From Rhodococcus sp. ABRD24 (GTDB taxonomy: Bacteria > Actinomycetota > Actinomycetes > Mycobacteriales > Mycobacteriaceae), in contig NZ_CP035319.1 in assembly GCF_004328705.1 (NCBI RefSeq), positions 4,216,001 through 4,280,000 of the forward strand: DNA of 64,000 nt, written 5' to 3'. Position 1 is the first letter of the stretch, and every line of letters starts with the position of its first letter. The notes beneath the pieces were generated by a model. The model worked only from the letters and a program-made list of their open reading frames with translations, searched no databases and was not told the DNA's origin. Positions 25,639 through 33,322 of this stretch are shown here, one piece after another. The position numbers were made by a program, and so were the translations under genes.

Positions 25639-26181
25639 TTACTTGCGCCCTGGACGGGGTCTCGGGGATGTTCCGCTGCCCGGGGCGTCCGGGCCGGCCT
25701 CCCGTCCGTCGAGCAGCTGCCGGATGTCGTCGAGTTCGCGACGCAGATAGTCGCGGGTGGCTACCTCACCCACCGCCAGGCGCAGGGCCGCCAGTTCGCG
25801 GGCGAGGAACTCGGTGTCCGCCTTGGTCTGCTCCGCACGTGCCCGGTCCTCCTCGAGTGAGACACGGTCCCGGTTCTCCTGCCGGTTCTGGGCCAGCAGG
25901 ATCAGCGGGGCCGCGTATGCGGCCTGGGTGGAGAATGCGAGATTGAGCAGGATGAACGGGTACGGATCCCACTGCAGGCTCACCGCGGAGATGTTCAGCG
26001 CGATCCACACGATGACGATGACGGTCTGAATCATCAGGTACCGGCCAGTGCCCAGGAAGCGGGCGATCGTCTCGCTCACCCGCCCAACGGCCTCGACATC
26101 GAAACGGACCCGTAGCCCGCGGGTGCCCCGCGGCGTCTCGAGTCGCTGGCGGGCCTTCTGGCCGCCGGTCAGGTCACTCAT
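25639..26181 (-). CDS. DUF1003 membrane protein
   Basis: DUF1003 protein of 180 aa. A polar N-terminus is followed by two membrane helices (about residues 47-65, IQTVIVIVWIALNISAV, and 75-95, PFILLNLAFSTQAAYAAPLI), then the signature LLAQNRQENRDR. The C-terminal half is a long charged coiled coil (RDRVSLEEDRARAEQTKADT). ATG 26181 overlaps the end of the upstream MgtE-like gene by 8 nt, so the two are co-translated. Function is unknown; linkage with the MgtE-N/CBS protein is conserved in actinobacteria and suggests divalent-cation handling. Confidence 0.88.
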   Translation of the reverse strand: MSDLTGGQKARQRLETPRGTRGLRVRFDVEAVGRVSETIARFLGTGRYLMIQTVIVIVWIALNISAVSLQWDPYPFILLNLAFSTQAAYAAPLILLAQNRQENRDRVSLEEDRARAEQTKADTEFLARELAALRLAVGEVATRDYLRRELDDIRQLLDGREAGPDAPGSGTSPRPRPGRK

Positions 26182-27448
26182 CGTTCGACCCTTCCTCACG
26201 CCAGTCGGCTGGCAGGAGATGATCGAGCACATCGTCCACGGTGACGGCGCCCAGCAAGTGGTGTTCGTCGTCCACCACGGGTGCGCACACCAGGTTGTAA
26301 GTGGCGAAGTAGCGGGTGACGGTCGCGAGTGAGTCCTCGGGATCGAGGCGGGGCAGGTCGTCGTCGAGAACACCGCCGACCAGGCTCGCGGGCGGCTCGC
26401 GCAGCAGGCGTTGCAGGTGGACGCACCCCAGATACCGGCCGGTGGGGGTCGCGGTGGGTGGCCGGGCTACGAACACCATGCTGGCCAGTGCCGGCGTCAG
26501 GTCGGAGTTGCGAGCCCGCGCCAGTGCTTCGGCAACCGTGGTGGACGGGGTCAGCACGACGGGCGACGGCGTCATCAGGCCGCCAGCCGTGTCCGGGGAG
26601 TGCTCGAGCAGGCGCCGGACCGGAGCCGAGTCCTCCGGGTCCATCAGCTGCAACAGTGACTCGGCCTCTGTCTCGGGCAGCTCGCCGAGCAGATCGGCGG
26701 CGTCGTCCGGATCCATCGCCTCGAGGACGTCGGCCGCGCGCTTCACCTCGAGGTGGAGCAGCAGATCCGTCTGATCGTCGGCCGGCAGCTCCTGGACGAC
26801 GTCGGCCAGTCGTTCGTCGTCGAGTGCCAGGGCCACCTCGTGCCGGCGTTTTTCCGGTAGCTCCCTGATCGCGTGCGCGACGTCGGCTGGGCGCATGCCC
26901 TCGAACTGCAGTAACAGCTGCGCGACGCCCTGACCGGGCATTGCCAGCGCACTGGGCGTGAGCCCGTGGACGTGGGTCCAGTCGACTACATGGATCGCGG
27001 AGCGGCGGCCGAGCCGTCCTCGCTGTGCGCGTACCGCGACCCGGGAGAGCACCCAGTCCCGGGTGCGGGTCAGTTCGATCCCGAGATCGACGACGACCAC
27101 GTCGGTTCCGATCGCATCGATGACCTCCGGATCGTCGATCTGGACGCGGGAGTCGAGGACCTGGGCGAGCGCGAGAATTTCGGTGGGGCGCTGGTTGAAC
27201 CGGCGCAGACTCACGTTGCCGGTCGTGAGTGTGACCGAGGCGGGCTCGATCGCGGTGACCCGCAGCATCGGTACGAAAATTCTCTTGCGCGTGAACATCT
27301 CGACGACCAGACCCAGCACGCGTGGTGGTTGCCGGCCGACGCGGATCATGAGAACCACATCGCGTACCCGTCCGATCGATTCGCCGTCCGGTCCGAGAAC
27401 TACCAGGCCGGCCAGCCTGGCTGCGAATACCTTGTTCACAGCTGCCAT
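26174..27448 (-). CDS. PRC-barrel / MgtE-N / CBS regulatory protein (Rv1232c-like)
   Basis: 424-aa protein resembling the cytosolic half of the MgtE magnesium channel. It has an N-terminal PRC-barrel-like region (about 1-110, KVFAARLAGLVVLGPDGE) and an alpha-helical MgtE-N domain (about 160-285, ELPEKRRHEVALALDD...MDPDDAADLLGELP). Two CBS motifs follow (TAGGLMTPSPVVL... and LPRLDPEDSLATVTRYFATY). No transmembrane segment is present, so it cannot be the channel itself. ATG 27448 has TAGCCT 7 nt upstream. It overlaps the DUF1003 membrane gene downstream, which may provide the membrane part of a complex. Confidence 0.88.
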   Translation of the reverse strand: MAAVNKVFAARLAGLVVLGPDGESIGRVRDVVLMIRVGRQPPRVLGLVVEMFTRKRIFVPMLRVTAIEPASVTLTTGNVSLRRFNQRPTEILALAQVLDSRVQIDDPEVIDAIGTDVVVVDLGIELTRTRDWVLSRVAVRAQRGRLGRRSAIHVVDWTHVHGLTPSALAMPGQGVAQLLLQFEGMRPADVAHAIRELPEKRRHEVALALDDERLADVVQELPADDQTDLLLHLEVKRAADVLEAMDPDDAADLLGELPETEAESLLQLMDPEDSAPVRRLLEHSPDTAGGLMTPSPVVLTPSTTVAEALARARNSDLTPALASMVFVARPPTATPTGRYLGCVHLQRLLREPPASLVGGVLDDDLPRLDPEDSLATVTRYFATYNLVCAPVVDDEHHLLGAVTVDDVLDHLLPADWREEGSNDE

Positions 27449-27455
27449 GATGAAA

Positions 27456-27461
27456 AGGCTA
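27456..27461 (-). promoter_or_regulatory. Predicted -10 box TAGCCT for the MgtE-like/DUF1003 operon
   Basis: TAGCCT ends 7 nt before ATG 27448; no ribosome site is present, so a leaderless transcript is likely. Confidence 0.5.
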
Positions 27462-27504
27462 ATTCCCCACTGCGTAATCCACTGAACTCGGAGGGCCGCC
27501 GGTC

Positions 27505-28467
27505 ATGACTTCTCGAATCAAGCCGCGCCGGTCAGTTCTCGCGGTGCCGGGTTCGAGCAGGAAGATGATCGACAAGGCGAAGGGGCTGCCGGCCGACGAG
27601 ATCTTCCTCGATCTCGAGGACGCCGTCGCGCCGATCGCGAAGTCGGAGGCCCGGGATCGCATCGTCGAGGCCCTGAACGAGGACGGCTGGGGCGAGCAGA
27701 TCAAGGTGGTGCGCGTCAACGACTGGAGCACCGAGTGGACGCACGCCGACGTCGTGACCGTCGTCGCTGGAGCGGGCGCGAACCTCGATGCGATCCTGCT
27801 ACCCAAGGTGCCCGACGCGAGCCACGTCCAGGCTCTCGATCTGCTGCTGACGCAGATCGAGAAGGCCAACGGCCTCGAGGTGGGGCGCATCGGCATCGAG
27901 CCGCAGATCGAGAATGCGATCGGGTTGACGAACATCAACGCGATCGCGACCGCAAGTCCACGCGTGCAGACGCTGGTTTTCGGTCCGGCAGACTTCATGG
28001 CGAGCATCAACATGCGCACGCTCGTGGTCGGGGAGCAGCCCGAGGGCTATGACCGTGGCGATGCCTACCACCACATTCTGATGACGATCCTGATGGCCGC
28101 GCGGGCGCACGACCTTCAGGCGATCGACGGCCCCTACCTCCAGATCCGGGACGTCGATGCGTTCCGCCGGTCCGCGCAACGCACGGCTGCCCTGGGATTC
28201 GACGGCAAGTGGGTGCTGCACCCCACCCAGATCGACGCCGCCAACGAGGTCTTCAGTCCCCGCCAGGAGGACTTCGACCAGGCCGAAATGATCCTCGACG
28301 CCTACGAGTTCCACACCTCGGCCGCGGGCGGCGGACGCGGCGCGGTGATGCTCGGAGACGAGATGATCGACGAGGCGAGCCGCAAGATGGCCCTGGTGAT
28401 CTCGGCGAAGGGTCGCGCTGCGGGGATGGTTCGGACCACCTCCTTCGACCCTCCCGGCGGGCGGTAG
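27505..28467 (+). CDS. CitE / malyl-CoA lyase-type CoA-ester lyase
   Basis: TIM-barrel HpcH/HpaI superfamily enzyme that cleaves or forms C-C bonds of CoA thioesters. RSVLAVPGSSRKMIDKA near the N-terminus binds CoA. FLDLEDAVAP and the EPQIENAIGL / FGPADFMASI pairs hold the Mg-binding Glu and Asp. WVLHPTQIDAANEVFSP near 235 is the conserved product loop. At 320 aa it is nearer to L-malyl-CoA/beta-methylmalyl-CoA lyases (~318 aa) than to the ~270-aa mycobacterial CitE. ATG 27505 follows GGAGGG. A malic enzyme lies 3 kb away, so both may serve C4-acid metabolism; the actual acyl substrate is unknown. Confidence 0.85.
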   Translation: MTSRIKPRRSVLAVPGSSRKMIDKAKGLPADEIFLDLEDAVAPIAKSEARDRIVEALNEDGWGEQIKVVRVNDWSTEWTHADVVTVVAGAGANLDAILLPKVPDASHVQALDLLLTQIEKANGLEVGRIGIEPQIENAIGLTNINAIATASPRVQTLVFGPADFMASINMRTLVVGEQPEGYDRGDAYHHILMTILMAARAHDLQAIDGPYLQIRDVDAFRRSAQRTAALGFDGKWVLHPTQIDAANEVFSPRQEDFDQAEMILDAYEFHTSAAGGGRGAVMLGDEMIDEASRKMALVISAKGRAAGMVRTTSFDPPGGR

Positions 28468-28505
28468 CGCGCCCACAGCTGGGGACGGGCACAATTGGTG
28501 GCAGA

Positions 28506-28569
28506 GACCTGATCCGAGCGGGACCTGATCCGAGCGGCACCTGATCCGAGCAAGGACCCGATCCGAGCA
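28506..28569 (+). repeat. Four tandem 16/17-bp repeats in a 5' leader
   Basis: GACCTGATCCGAGCG occurs at 28506 and 28522 exactly, then CACCTGATCCGAGCA at 28538 and GACCCGATCCGAGCA at 28555. Periods are 16, 16 and 17 bp. The array ends next to the AGGAGAGACGAGG ribosome region of the GSP17M-like gene. It is either an operator array or a slippage-prone leader. Confidence 0.8.
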
Positions 28570-28586
28570 GGAGAGACGAGGACACG

Positions 28587-29075
28587 ATGACGAATCCACT
28601 CGCGCAGCCGAATCGTTCCGGTCGTGGGCTGCCGACGCCTCCGACCGGCTGGCCGATCGGTTCCTACCCGACGTACGCCGAGGCCCAGAGGGCCGTGGAC
28701 TACCTGTCGGACCAACAGTTCTCGGTCGAGGACGTGACGATCGTCGGCGTCGACCTGATGCAGGTCGAGCGGGTACTGGGCCGGCTCACCTGGGCGAAAG
28801 TGATTGGCGGGGGCATCGTTTCGGGTGCCTGGCTGGGTGTGTTCTTCGGTCTGCTGCTGGGCATCGCAACGGGCGGCTTCCTCGGCCCGCTCCTGGTAGG
28901 TGTCGTCGGCGGCATCGTCTTCGGCCTGCTCTCGACGACCATCCCGTACGCCGCAACCCGTGGCACACGTGACTTCTCGTCGACGATGCAGCTGGTAGCC
29001 GGGCGCTACGACGTGCTGTGCGACCCCAAGACTGCGGAGTCAGCCCGCGACATGCTGGCCAAGCTCGCGCTCTGA
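28587..29075 (+). CDS. General stress protein 17M-like membrane protein (Rv1234-like)
   Basis: 162-aa protein with an N-terminal GSP17M-like domain (PIGSYPTYAEAQRAVDYLSD, FSVEDVTIVGVDL) and two closely spaced Gly-rich membrane helices at about 75-120 (GGGIVSGAWLGVFFGLLLGI, LGPLLVGVVGGIVFG). A short C-terminal domain (RYDVLCDPKTAESARDMLAK) follows. Family members are stress-induced in Bacillus, but no biochemical role is known. ATG 28587 follows AGGAGAGACGAGG, a tolerable ribosome site. The gene is preceded by the four-copy tandem repeat. It holds the same relative place as Rv1234. Confidence 0.85.
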   Translation: MTNPLAQPNRSGRGLPTPPTGWPIGSYPTYAEAQRAVDYLSDQQFSVEDVTIVGVDLMQVERVLGRLTWAKVIGGGIVSGAWLGVFFGLLLGIATGGFLGPLLVGVVGGIVFGLLSTTIPYAATRGTRDFSSTMQLVAGRYDVLCDPKTAESARDMLAKLAL

Positions 29076-29194
29076 GCGTTCTCGTGCCGTGCCCGGTGCG
29101 GCAAAGTCCAGCTCGGTTCCCCTCTCGCCGATGGGGTCTGTGAGCTTGGGATGGGTGCAACCAGTCACGGCCGGGGCCGGTGTTAGATGGGTGG

Positions 29195-29782
29195 GTGACT
29201 GACAGCGTGGTTTCCTCGGTTCGTGCACATCTCGACGCACACATCGCGGGACCGGAGCCGACATCCGCGTCGGTGACCTTCCTGGGTGTCGAACCGGTCG
29301 ATGTCCTGCGGTACCCGGGCGGCGACGGAGACCCGGTGCGTTATGTGACCCTCGGCTGCTCGCGGCATCCGATGGGCGATCCCGGCGACATGATTGCGGA
29401 CCCCACCCGCGGGCCGCGGGCCGAGCTCGTGCTGACCCTGCGCGGCGGTGCCGGCGTCGCATCCGGTGTGCACCGGACCCTCGCCGTCCTCGCGGCGGCG
29501 CCGTCCGTCGAGGGGATCGTGCTCAACCCGGACTCGCTGATCGATCTCGGCGAGCCGTTGTGGAAAGACGTGCCGTTCACCGCAGTGCTGCTGGGTGAGA
29601 GCAGTATTCCGGATCTGGTGTTGCCGGAGCCCTTCGATCCGGTGCGGTTTCTCGCCGTCGTGCCGCTTACCGGGACGGAGGCGGCATGGGTCCGGCTGCG
29701 TGGGGCGGCTGCGCTGCGGGAGGCGTGGGCTGAAGCAGGTATCGACATCCAGGATCCCGCCCGCGGTGCCGCCAGTCTGTAG
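29195..29782 (+). CDS. Suppressor-of-fused (SUFU) domain-like protein
   Basis: 195-aa soluble protein resembling bacterial SUFU-domain proteins: VTFLGVEPVDVLRYPGG, RYVTLGCSRHPM, RAELVLTLRGG and the central PFTAVLLGESSIPDL segment. These proteins are common in actinobacteria and some are immunity or antitoxin-like, but no function is established for this lineage. GTG 29195 (VTDSVVSSVRAHLDAHI) is chosen because the upstream extension to 29180 adds only non-conserved residues. It is followed 40 nt later by a PHP phosphoesterase gene on the same strand. Confidence 0.75.
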   Translation: MTDSVVSSVRAHLDAHIAGPEPTSASVTFLGVEPVDVLRYPGGDGDPVRYVTLGCSRHPMGDPGDMIADPTRGPRAELVLTLRGGAGVASGVHRTLAVLAAAPSVEGIVLNPDSLIDLGEPLWKDVPFTAVLLGESSIPDLVLPEPFDPVRFLAVVPLTGTEAAWVRLRGAAALREAWAEAGIDIQDPARGAASL

Positions 29783-29822
29783 CGCCTCGGCGTCGTGACG
29801 CCGGACCTGACACACTGGACGA

Positions 29823-30731
29823 GTGCGAATCGATCTTCACGCCCACTCGACCGCATCCGACGGTACGGATTCTCCGGCTGAGCTAGTGCGGATCGCAGCC
29901 GAATCGGGCGTGGATGTGCTGGCGATCACCGATCACGACACCACATCAGGCTGGGACGAGGCCGCGGCGGCGCTGCCGGCCGGAGTGCAGCTGGTACGGG
30001 GAATGGAGATGTCGTGCGAGGGCCGGGGCGAGGATGGGCGGCCGGTACCGGTGCATCTGCTGGCATACCTGTTCGACCCCCGTGCGGAGGAGTTCGCCGT
30101 GGAGCGTGAGCGCCTGCGCGGCGAACGGACCGCGAGACTGCGGACGATGGCGACGTTGATGGCCGCGGACGGCTTGCCGATCGATCCGGACGAGTTGATG
30201 GCCGCTGCGGGCCCGGCCGTCGGGCGGCCGCATCTGGCGCAGGCGCTGGTGCGCGCTGGCGTCGTCGGCAGTGTCGGCGAGGCGTTCGGTGAGCTGCTGT
30301 CGCACCGCAGCCCGTATTACGTCGAGAAATCCGACACTCCACTCGGGCGCGCGGTGGAGATGGTGGCCGGTGCCGGTGGGGTGAGTGTGATCGCTCATGC
30401 GCGTGCCCGCACGCGCGGGCGGCTGCTGGCATTGGACCAGATCCGTGAGCTCGCCGGTGTCGGGCTGGGTGGGCTCGAGGTCGACCACCCGGACCATGAT
30501 GCGGCGGACGCCGAGTTGCTGGGCGCATTGGCGTCCGAGCTCGGACTGATCGCCACGGGATCGTCGGACTACCACGGCGGCAACAAGACGATCGAGCTCG
30601 GCCGGTACACCACCGATCCCGAGTCGTTTGCGGAACTGGCCACCCGGGCGAGTGGCGTACCGGTCTTGGCGGGGCCGAGTGATCCGGCGTCGTCCGATCT
30701 CGGCTCGACGGTCGGGAGCGCCGGCCGGTGA
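29823..30731 (+). CDS. PHP-domain metal-dependent phosphoesterase
   Basis: 302-aa PHP-superfamily hydrolase of the YciV/RNase AM group. Metal-site motifs occur in order: DLHAHSTASDGTDSP (HxH), ITDHDTTSGW, GMEMSCEG, VSVIAHARA, EVDHPDH and GSSDYHGG. Related enzymes degrade short RNA or 3',5'-bisphosphonucleotides from the 5' end. GTG 29823 is conventional for DLHAHS starting at residue 4. Its last bases overlap the start of a small membrane protein (GTGA), so the two are co-expressed. Confidence 0.9.
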   Translation: MRIDLHAHSTASDGTDSPAELVRIAAESGVDVLAITDHDTTSGWDEAAAALPAGVQLVRGMEMSCEGRGEDGRPVPVHLLAYLFDPRAEEFAVERERLRGERTARLRTMATLMAADGLPIDPDELMAAAGPAVGRPHLAQALVRAGVVGSVGEAFGELLSHRSPYYVEKSDTPLGRAVEMVAGAGGVSVIAHARARTRGRLLALDQIRELAGVGLGGLEVDHPDHDAADAELLGALASELGLIATGSSDYHGGNKTIELGRYTTDPESFAELATRASGVPVLAGPSDPASSDLGSTVGSAGR

Positions 30732-31045
30732 GCTACGGCGGATTCGGGAGTGTCCGGCCGCGGCGCGATTCGTGGATGGTGCGTGCGTTGCGTGCGCTGT
30801 CGGGCGTCGTCGCCGGCGGCGTCGTGGTGCTCACACTGGTGGTGATCGGTGCCGCGTTCCTGGCGTCGGATCGTGGATTTCCCGGCCCCGGCCGAGAATC
30901 GATCGTCGTGCACGTGCTGGTGAGCATCGGTGTCGTGGCGTTGCAGGTGGTCGCCGACCGTCGGCGTGCGGGCGCGGCGGCACTGTCCTCGGTAGCGATT
31001 CTGGTGTTTACCGGGCTGTTGCTGTGGACGCAGTGGTGGTCCTGA
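30728..31045 (+). CDS. Small membrane protein of unknown function
   Basis: 105-aa protein with three predicted helices: about 24-46 (SGVVAGGVVVLTLVVIGAAF), 60-77 (IVVHVLVSIGVVALQVV) and 84-101 (AALSSVAILVFTGLLLW). A short basic N-terminus (SVRPRRDSW) comes before them. GTG 30728 overlaps the PHP gene stop by 4 nt (GTGA). I do not recognise the family. The GTGA coupling implies it is made together with the PHP phosphoesterase. Confidence 0.75.
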   Translation: MSYGGFGSVRPRRDSWMVRALRALSGVVAGGVVVLTLVVIGAAFLASDRGFPGPGRESIVVHVLVSIGVVALQVVADRRRAGAAALSSVAILVFTGLLLWTQWWS

Positions 31046-31399
31046 CACCACCCGTCTCATGCGGTCGCGCGAGGGTATCCATACAGGTAGACGGTGCATT
31101 TCGTGCACACGGGTCCGTGGTCCGGAATTTGATTCCTGGACTGCGATGGTGCAGAATTACTGCACTCCCGCGTGGGCGCTACAGCCCTTCGCAGGAGTTC
31201 ACATGGTGGCAGAACTTGTGCCAGGGCAAACCCCGCCCGGCGCCATCACGCTCCGGCAGAAGTGCAGCGATCGCGCGCCCCGGTAGCTGCAACCGATCAA
31301 TCCTGGATCTCGAAGTTGCTGCGTCAATTCACCTCGACGGCGCGGTTACTTCTCAGTAACCAGGACCCGAGTGAGTCTGTGCTCTAGAGGAGTGTCATC
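31046..31399 (+). promoter_or_regulatory. Palindrome-rich 350-bp region upstream of the malic enzyme
   Basis: No convincing long gene. It holds GTGCA-TTTCG-TGCAC (31094-31108), GGAAT-TTG-ATTCC (31124-31136), GTGCAG-AATTA-CTGCAC (31149-31165) and GGTTAC-TTCTCA-GTAACC (31344-31361). The first and third share half-site GTGCA/TGCAC and lie 56 bp apart centre to centre. The last also fits GTNAC-N6-GTNAC. A small ORF is at 31203. This density suggests complex control of the malic enzyme gene. Confidence 0.5.
31203..31286 (+). CDS. Possible 27-aa leader peptide
   Basis: MVAELVPGQTPPGAITLRQK... (27 aa) begins at ATG 31203, 5 nt after AGGAG. It ends 113 nt before the malic enzyme start. No homology is recognised. 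The ribosome site is good, but coding bias cannot be judged on so short a frame. It may be a leader ORF or chance. Confidence 0.3.
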   Translation: MVAELVPGQTPPGAITLRQKCSDRAPR

Positions 31400-32590
31400 G
31401 TGTCCATCGTGTCTGAAGCTTCCGCAACGCCAAAGGTTGAAATCACCGACGAGGAGATCTTCGCGGGCCACATCGGTGGCAAGCTCTCAGTTGAGACCAC
31501 CGCGCCCCTCGATACGCAGCGCGCACTGTCGATCGCCTACACCCCCGGTGTCGCGCAGGTCAGCCGTGCCATCCATGCCGACGAGACGCTGGCAGATCGT
31601 TACACCTGGACCAACCGCCTGGTCGTGGTCGTGAGCGACGGCTCCGCGGTCCTCGGCCTCGGCGACATCGGCCCGCGTGCGTCGCTGCCGGTGATGGAGG
31701 GTAAGTCGGCACTGTTCAAGAGCTTCGCCGGACTGAACTCCATCCCGCTGGTCCTGGATACGAAGGACCCCGACGAGATCGTCGAGACCCTGGTTCGGCT
31801 GCGTCCGAGCTTCGGCGCAGTGAACCTCGAGGATATCTCGGCGCCGCGCTGCTTCGAGATCGAGCGCCGCGTCATCGAGGCCCTCGACTGCCCCGTCATG
31901 CACGACGACCAGCACGGCACCGCGATCGTCGCGCTCGCCGCGCTGCGGGGCGCCGCGAAGGTCCAGAACCGCGAGATCACCGCGCTGCGCGTGGTGATCT
32001 CCGGCGCCGGTGCTGCCGGTGTCGCGTGCGCCAACATCCTGCTCGCTGCCGGGGTCGCCGACGTGACCGTCCTCGACTCGAAGGGCATCGTTTCCTCCGA
32101 CCGCGAGGACCTCAATGAGATCAAGGCCGATCTCGCGGCCCGGACCAACCCGGCCCGGCGCAGCGGTGGCCTGGTCGAGGCGCTGGACGGCGCGGACGTC
32201 TTCCTCGGCGTCTCCGCGGGCACGGTGCCCGAGGAGATCATCGCGACCATGGCGTCCGATTCGATCATCTTCGCGATGTCGAACCCGGATCCGGAGATCC
32301 ACCCCGACATCGCGAGCAAGTACGCAGCCATCGTCGCGACGGGTCGTAGCGACTTCCCGAACCAGATCAACAACGTGCTCGCGTTCCCGGGCGTCTTCAA
32401 GGGTGCGCTCGACGCCGGCGCGCGCCGGATCACCGAGGGTATGAAGCTGGCCGCGGCCGACGCGATCGTGTCGGTGCTCGGTGACGAGCTCGCGGTCGAC
32501 AAGATCGTGCCCAGCCCGCTGGACCCGCGGGTGGCCCCCGCGGTGGCCGCCGCCGTCGCACAGGCCGCCAAGGACGAGGGTGTGGCCTAG
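31400..32590 (+). CDS. NAD(P)-dependent malic enzyme (short type)
   Basis: Decarboxylates malate to pyruvate with NAD(P)+ reduction. 396 aa places it in the short bacterial MaeB/YtsJ/MalE-like class without the C-terminal PTA domain. The malic N-terminal domain shows LSIAYTPGVAQVSRAI, GDIGPRASLPVMEGK (catalytic Lys) and LEDISAPRCFEIE with Mg ligands. CPVMHDDQHGTAIV follows. The Rossmann domain has VVISGAGAAGVACANIL and ends with FAMSNPDPEI and SDFPNQINNVLAFPGVF. GTG 31400 has AGAGGAG 7 nt upstream; a second GTG at 31409 is less favoured. A strong terminator hairpin follows the stop. Confidence 0.95.
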   Translation: MSIVSEASATPKVEITDEEIFAGHIGGKLSVETTAPLDTQRALSIAYTPGVAQVSRAIHADETLADRYTWTNRLVVVVSDGSAVLGLGDIGPRASLPVMEGKSALFKSFAGLNSIPLVLDTKDPDEIVETLVRLRPSFGAVNLEDISAPRCFEIERRVIEALDCPVMHDDQHGTAIVALAALRGAAKVQNREITALRVVISGAGAAGVACANILLAAGVADVTVLDSKGIVSSDREDLNEIKADLAARTNPARRSGGLVEALDGADVFLGVSAGTVPEEIIATMASDSIIFAMSNPDPEIHPDIASKYAAIVATGRSDFPNQINNVLAFPGVFKGALDAGARRITEGMKLAAADAIVSVLGDELAVDKIVPSPLDPRVAPAVAAAVAQAAKDEGVA

Positions 32591-32612
32591 GCCCCTCCCG
32601 CGAATCAGGCAT

Positions 32613-32648
32613 CGACGTCCGGCTGTCCCTCAGGGCAGCCGGACGTCG
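32613..32648. terminator. Strong hairpin between malic enzyme and the ABC permease (bidirectional)
   Basis: Perfect 13-bp arms CGACGTCCGGCTG / CAGCCGGACGTCG (32613-32625, 32636-32648), with a further CCCT/AGGG pairing inside the loop. CGCGCTTTCC follows on the plus strand. It lies between convergent genes, and its right arm encodes the last residues (DVRLP) of the minus-strand permease. Confidence 0.75.
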
Positions 32649-33322
32649 CGCTTTCCGGGTAGCCGTCGCAGGCGGCCCGTGCCCGGGGTCGACGCCCACA
32701 CTGCCGCCGCGAGGACGGCATCGACGAGGAGGGCCAGGGCTGCGACGAGAATCGCGCCCACCAGTACCCGGTCGTACCGGTTCAGCGCGAGGCCGTCGAA
32801 GATGTACCGTCCCAGCCCGCCGAGGTTGACGAACGCGGCGACGGTGGCCGTCGCGATTACCTGCAGGGTGGCGCTGCGCAGCCCGCCGAGTACGAGTGGC
32901 AGGGCGTTGGGGATCTCGACCCGCAGCAGTACCTGCGGCTGCGTCATCCCCATCGCGGTGGCCGCGTCGACCACATCGCGGTCGACGTTCGCGATTCCGG
33001 CGTACGTGCCCGCGAGCAGTGGCGGAATCCCCAGCAGTACCAGCGCCAGGATCGGCGGCACGAGTCCCAGGCCGAGCAGCAGCACCAGCAGCGTGAGCAC
33101 GCCGAGGGTCGGCAGCGACCGCAGTGCGTTGACGAGGCCGACGAGTGCGACCTCTCCGCGACGGAAGTGCCCGATCGCCAGTCCGAGCGGCACAGCGATC
33201 ACCGCGGCGCACACCACCGCCAGCAGGCTGTACCAGAGGTGCTGGAGGATTCGGGTGCCGATGCCGGTCGGGCCCTGCCAGTTGGCGGGGTCGGCGATGT
33301 ACTCCCAGGCGCTGGTGAACAT
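32630..33322 (-). CDS. proZ: Glycine betaine/choline-type ABC permease (second)
   Basis: Integral membrane permease of a type I ABC importer for quaternary ammonium compatible solutes (ProZ/OpuCD class). 230 aa with about five or six helices. The EAA loop reads DAATAMGMTQPQVLLRVEIPNALP, which contacts the ATPase. The start ATG 33322 shares its A with the preceding TGA (TGATG), which fixes it against the longer frame to 33436. It is the last gene of the minus-strand proXVWZ order, and the 3' end forms half of the terminator hairpin. Confidence 0.88.
   Translation of the reverse strand: MFTSAWEYIADPANWQGPTGIGTRILQHLWYSLLAVVCAAVIAVPLGLAIGHFRRGEVALVGLVNALRSLPTLGVLTLLVLLLGLGLVPPILALVLLGIPPLLAGTYAGIANVDRDVVDAATAMGMTQPQVLLRVEIPNALPLVLGGLRSATLQVIATATVAAFVNLGGLGRYIFDGLALNRYDRVLVGAILVAALALLVDAVLAAAVWASTPGTGRLRRLPGKRDVRLP

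Noticed and set aside
28506..28569. CRISPR-like repeat array
   Set aside because: Repeats are contiguous 16-17-bp units with no spacers and no cas genes nearby.
31059..31286. 75-aa frame upstream of the malic enzyme
   Set aside because: It runs through several palindromes and has no ribosome site. Only its last 27 codons, with a good ribosome site, were kept as a doubtful leader peptide.
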